Below are positions 23,957 to 31,349 of a stretch of DNA of 31,349 bases, in pieces. The stretch is from CAJJDF01 sp965655625 (GTDB lineage: Bacteria > Bacteroidota > Bacteroidia > Flavobacteriales_D > CAJJDF01). Each line of letters opens with the position of its first letter. Within the stretch, counting starts at the first letter, position 1. The translations under genes and the position numbers were made by a program. Location of the stretch: NCBI GenBank assembly GCA_965655625.1, contig CBFHHA010000029.1, forward strand, positions 1-31,349, read 5' to 3'. Under the pieces are notes generated by a model. That model was not told the origin of the DNA. It saw nothing but the letters and a program-made list of their open reading frames with translations, and made no database searches.

Positions 23957-25222
23957 TTATTCAGCAGCGTCTTCTCCGAGGTTGAATGCCAGAGAAAATC
24001 GAATTGTATTTGCCAATGGGTTTTGATTAGTAACGGTAACCAAGTATGAAAAATCGAGTAAGAACCTACTGTATTTAAGTCCCACTCCCATGGTAACATA
24101 TCGTCTGTTTCCTTTCGTGAAATGCTCGTGGAAGTAACCAGCTCTCACGGAAAATCGCTCTGCGTATGTATATTCCATACCCAAGGAAATATTGATCTCT
24201 CTAAGTTCTTCTTTTAGCACACTTCCATCCTCTACCTTCACAAACTCATCGTTGTCGTTGTACAACACATTTCCTGGTGCGTCACTAAAAGAACCAAAAA
24301 TAGCCGGAGCAACTCCTATATCACCGCTTCTTCCTGCAGCGATTTCATTTGGATCTGTTCTTAACAATGCCGGTGGTGTTGGCACAAGAAGTTTATTGAA
24401 ATCTACTCCTATCGAAAAATCGTTGTATTTGTCAATATCCATGTTTAGTACTGTTCCTAATCTTAAATTTGCCGGCAAAAAATCTTCGGTAGCCGAATTG
24501 GTGTAAGATATCTTTGCTCCAATATTCGAGATATTCATTCCCACATTTAGCGTAGATTTATACTCTCCAATATCAAATTTCTTTGATTGATAAAACATTC
24601 CCAAGTCTATTGCAAAAGATCGGCCCGGCTTTGTATCCACTCCATTTGCTGTTAAACCTTCTGTTAGGTTAGAATTTATGAATCTTGCGGTCATAGAACC
24701 TGACAAATTTTTACCCAGTCTTGTGGCATAAGCCACATCAAAAGCAAACTCTTTCGGGTTGGCTGTTTTGATTGGAGCACCTGTATTATCCGTAAAATTT
24801 ATTTCTCCTAATGAAAAGTACCTCATACTTCCCGAAATTGATGAATTCTTGTCTAATTTTTTATACCCAGCTAGGTACACTAAATTGATATCGTTTATCC
24901 CTAAACTCCTTAACCAAGGAGAATACGAAAAAGAAACTCCGCTTTCCTCTTCAGCAAATACGTATTTGGATGCGTTCCAATGTTGTGAATTAATATCTGG
25001 ACTAGTGGCAACTCCCATATCACCCATTGCGCTTGCTCTCGAGTCAGGTGAGATTAATAAAAACGGAACGGCCGTTGTGATTGTGTTTAACTGTAAGTCA
25101 AAATTAGAACCTCCTTTTGCTGTTCCTTGAGAGACTGCCTTATTTCCCAGAATCAAACCTGAGGTAAGAAATAAAAACTTTATAATACTATTTGCTCTTG
25201 TCATGTTCAGTTGAATATACAT
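23957..25222 (-). CDS. porV: PorV (LptO), T9SS outer-membrane shuttle protein
   Basis: A 421-residue outer-membrane beta-barrel of the FadL-like class. In Porphyromonas and Flavobacterium PorV collects cargo from the translocon and delivers it to PorU. After the signal peptide (hydrophobic IIKFLFLTSGLILG, ending KAVSQ), it has the PorV hallmark PFLLISPDSRASAMGDMGVATSPDINSQHWN, then repeated strands ending RFSLAFNLGEDAAE. The start at 25222 (MYIQLNM) is preceded by GGGAG at a reasonable distance; the ATG at 25202-25204 is an alternative with a shorter n-region. It lies 135 bases after porU and directly before ispF. Confidence 0.95.
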   Translation of the reverse strand: MYIQLNMTRANSIIKFLFLTSGLILGNKAVSQGTAKGGSNFDLQLNTITTAVPFLLISPDSRASAMGDMGVATSPDINSQHWNASKYVFAEEESGVSFSYSPWLRSLGINDINLVYLAGYKKLDKNSSISGSMRYFSLGEINFTDNTGAPIKTANPKEFAFDVAYATRLGKNLSGSMTARFINSNLTEGLTANGVDTKPGRSFAIDLGMFYQSKKFDIGEYKSTLNVGMNISNIGAKISYTNSATEDFLPANLRLGTVLNMDIDKYNDFSIGVDFNKLLVPTPPALLRTDPNEIAAGRSGDIGVAPAIFGSFSDAPGNVLYNDNDEFVKVEDGSVLKEELREINISLGMEYTYAERFSVRAGYFHEHFTKGNRRYVTMGVGLKYSRFLLDFSYLVTVTNQNPLANTIRFSLAFNLGEDAAE

Positions 25223-25293
25223 AAATATCTCCCAGTTGCTCGGTTTTGCAAAGGCGAATATCTTATTAAATTAAGTCAAAAAAAGTAGTTTTC

Positions 25294-25303
25294 TATTCGA
25301 ATA
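25294..25303. repeat. 10-bp palindrome in the porV leader
   Basis: TATTCGAATA is a perfect palindrome between the predicted porV start site and its ATG. Its left half TATTCG also pairs with CGAATA at 25255-25260, so the leader could fold into a longer-range stem with a loop of about 33 bases. Both are short and may be chance. Confidence 0.25.
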
Positions 25304-25330
25304 ACCTATGGGTGTAAAATTTATGAACGA

Positions 25331-25338
25331 CAAATATA
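25331..25338 (-). promoter_or_regulatory. -7 element of a porV promoter
   Basis: On the minus strand TATATTTG matches TAnnTTTG exactly, in the 135-base gap between porU and porV. No TTG is seen at N19-N21, since that position falls into the end of porU. The leader would be about 100 bases. It suggests porV-ispF can be transcribed apart from porU. Confidence 0.45.
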
Positions 25339-25357
25339 AGACAAACTTAAAGAAATT

Positions 25358-28300
25358 TTATTTCAACAAGACGAGTTTTTCGTATTTCTCCACTTTGTTT
25401 CCTTGGTTATCTTCCACTTTTACTTTGTACACATAAGTGCCTCTACCTATTCTATCTCCAAAATCATCTCTTCCATCCCATACAATCCCTTCAGTTCTAT
25501 ATCCTTTCGTTCGAACTAATTGATTAATCGTTTTTACCAACTTGCCTGAAATAGTGAACACTTGCACTTGCACCTCCAAAAAGTCGCAATGCTGATTGTG
25601 TTCAAAATAAAACTCGGTTCTGGTTGTAAATGGATTTGGATAGTTTAGCACATGATCAATTGCTAGTTCAGCTTCTTGAACCACAACAAAATCAATCGTT
25701 CTCTCCGATGAATTATTTTGCGTATCCCATGATTTGAAACTCAGAGTGTGAGGGCCTTCAACGATATTCTCTAAGGGGTAATTCACTTTTCCGCTTTGGT
25801 ATGAGTCAATGTCACTTTCGTAGTAATTGTTCAAAATAATGGGATTGCTCGTTTTTTCATCTAAAATAGCTGTAATGTCATGCCCTATTCCATTTCCTGT
25901 GGTATTGATTCCGTTCGAATCAAACATTTCTGCATAAATCATCGGGTTTTCATCTGTCATTCCTCCAGAAACAAAACTTGCATCGTTCATAAAGAGACCT
26001 ATTTCAGGTCCAGAATTATCCGAAATAGCTGTTAAATCTGTCCCGCCAATTACGGCTTCCGAAAAATAACCTGCTCCATCTTCATTTCCATCAAAACAAT
26101 AGTAACTAATTTTTCCTAATCCAAATTGATAATTAATGTCTTTTGGCACGATAAAAGTAAATTCAAAATCTCCATTTTTCACAGTTGCTTTTCCTCTGTA
26201 CAAAACATTCGTTTGTTGGGTAAACGGGATAATATCTGAGGGAGTTCTATTTCCTAGTGTAGCTAACTGCAGTGGTTTGTCGTATACAGTAGGAAAAACA
26301 ACACCATTGTATCCAGTAAGTTTTGTACCGTTGTTGGCCGAAACAAACCCTTTGATTGTGATTTTACTTAACGCTTTCAAAGTATCTAGGCTAGGTGAAC
26401 CAACGGGTTTATTGTTGATTTCGGTAGTTACGACTGATTGTTTGGGAAAAGCCAGTTTAAGCGCTGGATCACCAATAAGTCCAAAACGTCTTACATTATT
26501 GTCCCCAATTACTCGATTGTTGTTTTTAGTTTCCTGATAAATTTCTCCCATTGTTCTGGGTGTTCCATCCGCTTTCTTGACAAAAGCTTCTTCAAAAAAA
26601 GCTTCTATCAATCGTTCGTTTGAAAATTGAAAAACTGGCCTTGTGGTTGTGAACAAAGCGATCGCTGCTCCATTTTGATTCAAAAAACATAGCTCTCCTG
26701 CCGAAGTTCTACCCGGATCGTCATATTTGGTAAATTCACATGTTGCAGTAAGCATTACGGTTAATCTTTCTTTGTTGGTCCAGGCATTAATGGTGGGCAC
26801 ATCTAAAAAACGTTCGTTCCCCCACCCAATCTCTCCACCATGACCTTCATAAGCAGTAATCAAAGTACCTTCCTGCACAGATTTCCTCAATCTTTCGGCT
26901 CCTTCTACATACCTCGCTCCTCCCGAAAGAGAGGTTTGATTAAAGGCATCCATATAAATTTTATTGTGATTGAATGTAGGGTAATTTTTCTCGGTAGAAT
27001 CTATAATTCTTTCTACATGTCGCGTAAAAGCTAACTCCCAGTTCTCGTCCACATCATCTGTGACGTAGGACAATTTATTTCGCCAATCTCCAAAGGCAGA
27101 ACCTGACCCAGCATCATTGCAACTTGCCAAATCTGAAACAGAACCAGTCTTTTGATAGTTGATCACTTTATTCACAACGTTTTGTGCTTGAGCTACAGAA
27201 ACCACCGTAAACCTTCCAACTGCAATGTCCATCTGTTCGTAATCTCCCATACTTTCCCCATCATCCAGCAAAGCATAAAAATCATCAGTGGCAAATGAAC
27301 TTATATCAGATTCAGAATTCCATGACTCCCAAACTGGTACAAAATTATGATTTGGAGTTACCCTTCCTTTGTAATCGTAACTGCAATCTCCAAACAAAAG
27401 AAGGTATTTAAATTTATTTCCTGTGCTTCTGTCGTATAACATTTTTGCAACTGTTTTAATAGCAGAAACATCTTGTTTTCCTCCCGAAAATTCATTGTAA
27501 ATCTCAGTGACATTTGCTTTCAAAACATCCAACCCATTTGATTGATGGAATGCAACTAATTGATCAACCTGAGTTTCAAACAGCGGATGATACACAATGA
27601 GCATATCTGGCACAGCTACCCCATGAAGATTTTGATTGTCTATTTTCGACTCAAAAAGAGGGCTTAGATACCCTGAAGCCTTATACGCGCAAAAAGTTCG
27701 CAAAGAATCAGTCGTTTGTCCAAATTCAAGATTAATTCCGGATCTCGTAAAGACAATGTTCTTCGAATCCCATGGATTGGTTACATCCCATACTTCCTCT
27801 ACCAATGCTGCATCTTGTAAAATGAACTTACTTACATTACCAGCACCCACAGAATTTACGTCTCTAAAATCCATTTGATTTCCTACCATTCTTAAATTTC
27901 TTCTACAATTTACCTCCAAGTAATCTAAATAACCCATACTTTTTATTCCCATCGGCTTATTGAAAGTCAATCCCACCGAAAACGCACCGGAATTAGGCAA
28001 AAAAGATAAATTACCAAATCTTTGCAAAGCAAAAGAAGAATGGGAACTTGGAGTTATTCCTGGAATTGAAATAACTGTTGAACCTTGCCCAGAAACTGAC
28101 ATCGTAAAAGTCGCTGAAGATGGATTAGGAGTAAGAGCAAAGAGCGATGATTTGATGGTAACATTTGAGGCCAGATCAATATTTGGAAAGTTAAACCCGT
28201 AAGTGTAGGTCAAATTAACATCATACACATCTCCCAGCCAATTTTTTCCAGAACCGCCTCTTCCATTGGTAGCCAAAAGATTCACTCTCTCATCTTCTTT

Positions 28301-29230
28301 CACTCGAAAGTCATTAAAACTTGAGACAGTAACGCTGGTAGGAGCAACTGTTTCGGATAAGTTCGAAATTCGTTTAGGCCCACTTCCGTCATTTGATTTT
28401 ACAAAAACGAAAGACTTTTCTTCGTACAAGTGAGTTTCATATTCAAATAATCCGGTTGACTGATTTAATTTCCATTTGTGGGGACCCTCAGCATAAAACA
28501 GGAAATAATCTCCCTGATCAAAAGAACCGTCACCACCATCAATCATCTTAATCGAATTTTTTTTCAAGTCGTCTATTCGCTCATCTCCATTCCGCTCAGG
28601 GAGCATTCCATCATGATTTGCATATAGATTTATCAAATCTGAATTTACGCTGCCACTTATAATCTGATTGGCCACCAAGTCATCGTAAGTCAATCGATAA
28701 ATTCCATTGTTCCGTAAAGAAAACTTGAAAACAGAACCAGAAGCTAATATTGACGAAGTAGAAAAACGATTGGTCCCTGAACGACCAATATTTTGAACTC
28801 CTTGATTTATCTCTACAGAAATTGCCCGACTGAACTTCGTTACTTTATGAATTCCTCCATCTTTCCATATCAAAGGAGTATAACTTATCACAGCTGTTTT
28901 CTTCTTTTTAACTATTGAATAATTTATTTCTGACTTAATGTCTTTTCCTAACTTAGCTCGCCAAGAGCGCGGGACAGCCGCCAGTTCAGAGTCCGTCAAA
29001 ATGGTTGATTCCACGATTTTGGTTGTCACAGATATGGCTTGATTGAAACTCAAAGATTTTTTCTCAGAAAATTTGGCCAGTTGATTGGCGTTCATTCCGA
29101 AACCCATAATTCCAATCACCTTTACTCCGTTCAGGTCTGCTATTTGCCAGTCAAGAGAAATCTCTTCAAATCTTTGTGCAGAAGCAACTCCAAAAACCAA
29201 AACGAGTAAAATACTTAGGGAAATTTTCAT
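25358..29230 (-). CDS. porU: PorU, T9SS C-terminal signal peptidase/sortase (gingipain-family C25)
   Basis: A 1290-residue surface cysteine protease that removes the sorting tail from T9SS cargo and joins the cargo to an LPS-type anchor. Signal peptide: LSILLVLVFGVASAQ. The C25 catalytic domain spans about 545-930; the dyad is His797 (EGHGGEIGWG) and Cys831 (TATCEFTKYD), 34 residues apart as expected for gingipains. An Ig-like region follows, and the end (about 1195-1290) resembles a type A tail with a FlgD-like turn: LNYPNPFTTRTEFYF, TISGKLVKT, GRGTYVYKVKV. In Porphyromonas the PorU tail is kept rather than cut off. It is upstream of porV, as in Flavobacterium, and divergent from the second PorP/SprF gene. 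Confidence 0.95.
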   Translation of the reverse strand: MKISLSILLVLVFGVASAQRFEEISLDWQIADLNGVKVIGIMGFGMNANQLAKFSEKKSLSFNQAISVTTKIVESTILTDSELAAVPRSWRAKLGKDIKSEINYSIVKKKKTAVISYTPLIWKDGGIHKVTKFSRAISVEINQGVQNIGRSGTNRFSTSSILASGSVFKFSLRNNGIYRLTYDDLVANQIISGSVNSDLINLYANHDGMLPERNGDERIDDLKKNSIKMIDGGDGSFDQGDYFLFYAEGPHKWKLNQSTGLFEYETHLYEEKSFVFVKSNDGSGPKRISNLSETVAPTSVTVSSFNDFRVKEDERVNLLATNGRGGSGKNWLGDVYDVNLTYTYGFNFPNIDLASNVTIKSSLFALTPNPSSATFTMSVSGQGSTVISIPGITPSSHSSFALQRFGNLSFLPNSGAFSVGLTFNKPMGIKSMGYLDYLEVNCRRNLRMVGNQMDFRDVNSVGAGNVSKFILQDAALVEEVWDVTNPWDSKNIVFTRSGINLEFGQTTDSLRTFCAYKASGYLSPLFESKIDNQNLHGVAVPDMLIVYHPLFETQVDQLVAFHQSNGLDVLKANVTEIYNEFSGGKQDVSAIKTVAKMLYDRSTGNKFKYLLLFGDCSYDYKGRVTPNHNFVPVWESWNSESDISSFATDDFYALLDDGESMGDYEQMDIAVGRFTVVSVAQAQNVVNKVINYQKTGSVSDLASCNDAGSGSAFGDWRNKLSYVTDDVDENWELAFTRHVERIIDSTEKNYPTFNHNKIYMDAFNQTSLSGGARYVEGAERLRKSVQEGTLITAYEGHGGEIGWGNERFLDVPTINAWTNKERLTVMLTATCEFTKYDDPGRTSAGELCFLNQNGAAIALFTTTRPVFQFSNERLIEAFFEEAFVKKADGTPRTMGEIYQETKNNNRVIGDNNVRRFGLIGDPALKLAFPKQSVVTTEINNKPVGSPSLDTLKALSKITIKGFVSANNGTKLTGYNGVVFPTVYDKPLQLATLGNRTPSDIIPFTQQTNVLYRGKATVKNGDFEFTFIVPKDINYQFGLGKISYYCFDGNEDGAGYFSEAVIGGTDLTAISDNSGPEIGLFMNDASFVSGGMTDENPMIYAEMFDSNGINTTGNGIGHDITAILDEKTSNPIILNNYYESDIDSYQSGKVNYPLENIVEGPHTLSFKSWDTQNNSSERTIDFVVVQEAELAIDHVLNYPNPFTTRTEFYFEHNQHCDFLEVQVQVFTISGKLVKTINQLVRTKGYRTEGIVWDGRDDFGDRIGRGTYVYKVKVEDNQGNKVEKYEKLVLLK

Positions 29231-29457
29231 ACTTGAACTATATTTTTTAATCTAAAAAAAATGACTCTCGGCAATATTAACGTGAGCTATAGGTGGATTT
29301 ATTGTGAGAGTATCAATTAAAACGTATTACGAACGCGAAAATTACAATTAATTAATCTAAGTATTAAAATAGTACCCTGCAATTTCTTGCCACTTTATGC
29401 CATTTTTAAGAAAGTTATTTATATTTTTACCGTATTGATTGAAATTAATTCGTCCTT
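29231..29457. other. Divergent intergenic region between porU and the second PorP/SprF gene
   Basis: This 227-base AT-rich region must hold the promoters of both divergent T9SS genes. On the plus strand TATATTTT (29420-29427) is one mismatch from the -7 consensus, without a matching -33. On the minus strand only TAATATTG, also one mismatch, is seen near 29277. No strong palindrome is visible. The lack of consensus promoters may mean that an alternative sigma factor or activator is used. Confidence 0.45.
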
Positions 29458-30429
29458 ATGAACAATTTTTTGTTGAAAACATTTGCGGCTATTTTTGGTG
29501 TTTTTCTGAGCACTTCTGCCCTTGCGCAGGACCCAGAATTCAGCCAATTTTACGCAAACCCATTGTACCTCAATCCCGCTTTTGCTGGGTCCAATAATTG
29601 TCCACGAGTTGCCTTGAATTATAGAAATCAATGGCCCGGTCTGTCAGGTTCGTTTGTCACCCAAAGTTTTTCTTATGACCAAAGACTAGGTTATAATAAA
29701 GGTGCTGGTATCGGATTTTTAGTTACGAATGATGAAGCTGCAAAAACTTTGAATACATTAAATGCTAGTGCAATCTTTTCTTATCATTTACCTGTAACTA
29801 GGAAATTTGCCATTAGAGTAGGTTTTCAAGCAACCTACTTCCAAAAAAGCCTTGATTGGAGCAAACTGACTTTTGGGGACATGATCGATCCTCGAAGAGG
29901 ATTTGTGTACAACACAAATGATTTTCCCAATGGGAATGGCAAGAAAGCCGGAATTGACTTTTCTGGAGGTATTTTAGGTTTTAGTGAGAAGTTTTTCTTC
30001 GGATTTGCCGCACATCATGTGACCGAACCAAATGAGTCGCTGGTCTTGGGAGAAAGTAAACTCCCCATGAAGATTACTGGACATGCGGGCGCAGTTATTC
30101 CGCTCAGAAAGAGTAGATACAAAAAAAGTGACACGAAAATTTCGCCAAATATTCTGTATAGAAACCAAGGTACATTCCAACAATTGAATTTAGGAGTGTA
30201 CGTAAACAAAGGTCCGATTTGGACAGGTGTTTGGTACAGAAACGGAGATGCTTTCATTGTGTTACTCGGGATTCAAACTGATTTAGTTCGGTTAGGTTAT
30301 AGCTACGATGTAACTACGAATCAATTAACCCTAGCCACAGCAGGTTCACACGAAATTTCATTTTCTATGAACTTCAAATGTAAGCCACCGAAAAAGAAAT
30401 ACAGGACAATAAGTTGTCCATCATTTTAG
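29458..30429 (+). CDS. PorP/SprF family T9SS outer-membrane protein (copy 2)
   Basis: A 323-residue member of the same family as 1518-2495, with the hallmark QDPEFSQFYANPLYLNPAFAGS after a signal peptide (FAAIFGVFLSTSALAQ), followed by RVALNYRNQWPGLSGSFVTQSFSYDQ, predicted barrel strands and a final SCPSF. It matches the family's core better than copy 1: NPAFAGSN and YRNQWP are the most typical PorP/SprF segments. A GNGKKAGIDFSGG segment is also characteristic. It lies 45 bases upstream of gldJ on the same strand, which suggests a common transcript. Its place between porU and gldJ differs from Flavobacterium johnsoniae, where, as I recall, the two are neighbours. The exact subtype cannot be told. 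Confidence 0.92.
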   Translation: MNNFLLKTFAAIFGVFLSTSALAQDPEFSQFYANPLYLNPAFAGSNNCPRVALNYRNQWPGLSGSFVTQSFSYDQRLGYNKGAGIGFLVTNDEAAKTLNTLNASAIFSYHLPVTRKFAIRVGFQATYFQKSLDWSKLTFGDMIDPRRGFVYNTNDFPNGNGKKAGIDFSGGILGFSEKFFFGFAAHHVTEPNESLVLGESKLPMKITGHAGAVIPLRKSRYKKSDTKISPNILYRNQGTFQQLNLGVYVNKGPIWTGVWYRNGDAFIVLLGIQTDLVRLGYSYDVTTNQLTLATAGSHEISFSMNFKCKPPKKKYRTISCPSF

Positions 30430-30474
30430 TTATAGATTATTAGTAAATTAGTAGAAAGAAGAAAAAGAAACGAT

Positions 30475-31349
30475 ATGAAGATGAGAAAAAACATGAGTAA
30501 AATATTTGTTGCTGGAATAGCGATGAGTATGTTGGTTTTGTCTTGTAAAAAGAAAGAACAATCGACAGCTACTGGTTGGAATTACAATGATCCCCAGAAT
30601 GGAGGATTTTTAAAAACTAACTACGTAGAGCAAGAAACCGGACCTGGTTTAGTGCTAATAGAAGGAGGAACTTTTACTATGGGAAGGGCTGAACAAGAGG
30701 TTACCTTTGACTGGGACAACACGCCAAGAAGAGTAACTGTGAGATCATTTTATATGGATGAAACTGAGGTAACTAATCAGCACTGGAGAGACTATATGCA
30801 CTGGACAGAAAGGACATTTTCTGACTTTCCGCTTATTTTGAAAAAAGCAACACCAGACGAAAACGTATGGAGAAGCAAGTTGGGGTATAATGAACCGCTA
30901 GCTGAATACTACTTAAGACACCCAGCCTACCAAGATTACCCAGTTGTAGGAATAAGTTGGTTACAAGCTTCAAACTACTGTGCTTGGAGAAGTGACAGAG
31001 TGAATGAATACATCCTTATAAGAGAAGGGATTTTGTTATGGAATAATGACCAACAAAATGAGCCTTTTAATACAGATGCTTATTTAGCAGGAAAATTTAG
31101 TAATAGTGACAATCCAAATGGTCAACTTCTAGACTTAGACCCAAGTAACGGAAGTGGATCCAATGGAAAGAAAAAAATCAAGAAAAAAGATCTTGCAACA
31201 AGAATTGTGAGGATGGAAGACGGAATCACTCTACCAAGCTACAGACTGCCCACAGAAGCTGAGTGGGAATTCGCTGCATATGGATTAATTGGTAACTCTG
31301 AAGATGAACGAATAACAAACAGAAGAATTTACCCATGGGATGGACACTG
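30475..31349 (+). CDS. gldJ: GldJ, gliding/T9SS lipoprotein (partial, 3' end missing)
   Basis: The first 291 codons of GldJ, an outer-membrane lipoprotein needed in Flavobacterium for gliding and for GldK stability. The signal ends with a lipobox (VLS-C, Cys24). The GldJ-specific lead GGFLKTNYVEQETGPGLVLIEGGTFTMGRAEQ is followed by the FGE-sulfatase-like fold: SFYMDETEVTNQHWRDYM, YYLRHPAYQDYPVVGISWLQASNYCAWRSDRVNEYILIREG and LPSYRLPTEAEWEFAAYG. A lysine/serine/asparagine-rich insert is found near residue 228-240. The frame is open to the right edge. The ATG at 30475 is chosen for a purine-rich upstream stretch; ATGs at 30481 and 30493 are in frame. It is clearly GldJ, not a second GldK. Confidence 0.94.
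   Translation, partial: MKMRKNMSKIFVAGIAMSMLVLSCKKKEQSTATGWNYNDPQNGGFLKTNYVEQETGPGLVLIEGGTFTMGRAEQEVTFDWDNTPRRVTVRSFYMDETEVTNQHWRDYMHWTERTFSDFPLILKKATPDENVWRSKLGYNEPLAEYYLRHPAYQDYPVVGISWLQASNYCAWRSDRVNEYILIREGILLWNNDQQNEPFNTDAYLAGKFSNSDNPNGQLLDLDPSNGSGSNGKKKIKKKDLATRIVRMEDGITLPSYRLPTEAEWEFAAYGLIGNSEDERITNRRIYPWDGH

Noticed and set aside
29378..29392. Sigma-54-like site between porU and PorP copy 2 (minus strand TGGCAAGAAATTGCA)
   Set aside because: The GG and GC are 9 bases apart, not the strict 10 of -24/-12 promoters. Tempting because of the sigma-54 activator in the window, but the spacing rules it out.
1..31349. tRNA, rRNA, CRISPR arrays, insertion sequences or prophage genes
   Set aside because: None seen. 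Gaps are short, gene content is chromosomal, and base composition looks even to the eye; no sign of recent transfer.
30475..31349. Active formylglycine-generating enzyme activity for GldJ (and GldK)
   Set aside because: Both have the FGE-sulfatase fold, but in this family it is used structurally in T9SS lipoproteins; no sulfatase gene is present in the window.

Overview
The window looks like a chromosomal segment of a low-GC, gliding or T9SS-bearing member of the Bacteroidota, most likely Flavobacteriales (Crocinitomicaceae/Cryomorphaceae-like; this placement is inferred from gene content and protein style). Evidence: GldK, GldJ, PorU, PorV, PorX and two PorP/SprF proteins; type A and type B T9SS sorting tails; promoters of the Bacteroidota form TTG-N19-TAnnTTTG; and few Shine-Dalgarno sites. 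Coding density is high, no gene-free stretch exceeds 300 bases, and I see no rRNA, tRNA, CRISPR or insertion sequence.

Layout. 1-2495 (minus): a PorP/SprF gene followed by gldK, which runs off the left edge; gldK has its own promoter inside a perfect palindrome. 2606-6300 (minus): topA, then a ureohydrolase-fold protein that has lost several metal ligands. 6566-9224 (plus): miaB and a receiver-less sigma-54 activator. 9272-14024 (minus): a type A T9SS cargo protein, gatB (TTG start), a TlpA-like thioredoxin lipoprotein and lpxH, tightly packed. 14108-16405 (minus): a VWA/PKD cargo with a type B tail, ending at a clear terminator. 16467-19514 (minus): an HD phosphohydrolase, lpxK and purine nucleoside phosphorylase, all overlapping. 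19689-21236 (plus): porX, the T9SS response regulator/PglZ protein. 21371-23320 (minus): class I aldolase and accD. 23468-29230 (minus): porU, porV and ispF. 29458-31349 (plus): a second PorP/SprF gene and gldJ, which runs off the right edge.

How it fits together. Nine of the 21 protein genes belong to the type IX secretion/gliding system: core lipoproteins (GldK, GldJ), two outer-membrane PorP/SprF proteins, the shuttle PorV, the sortase PorU, the regulator PorX, and two cargo proteins, one with each tail type. Two lipid A genes (lpxK, lpxH) lie between them; in characterised T9SS species PorU joins cargo to an LPS-type anchor, so the neighbourhood is thematically coherent, although a functional link is inferred. 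The rest are housekeeping genes. The most interesting points are this concentration of T9SS genes, the palindromic gldK promoter, the degenerate ureohydrolase, and a few substitutions at specificity or metal sites in otherwise ordinary enzymes.
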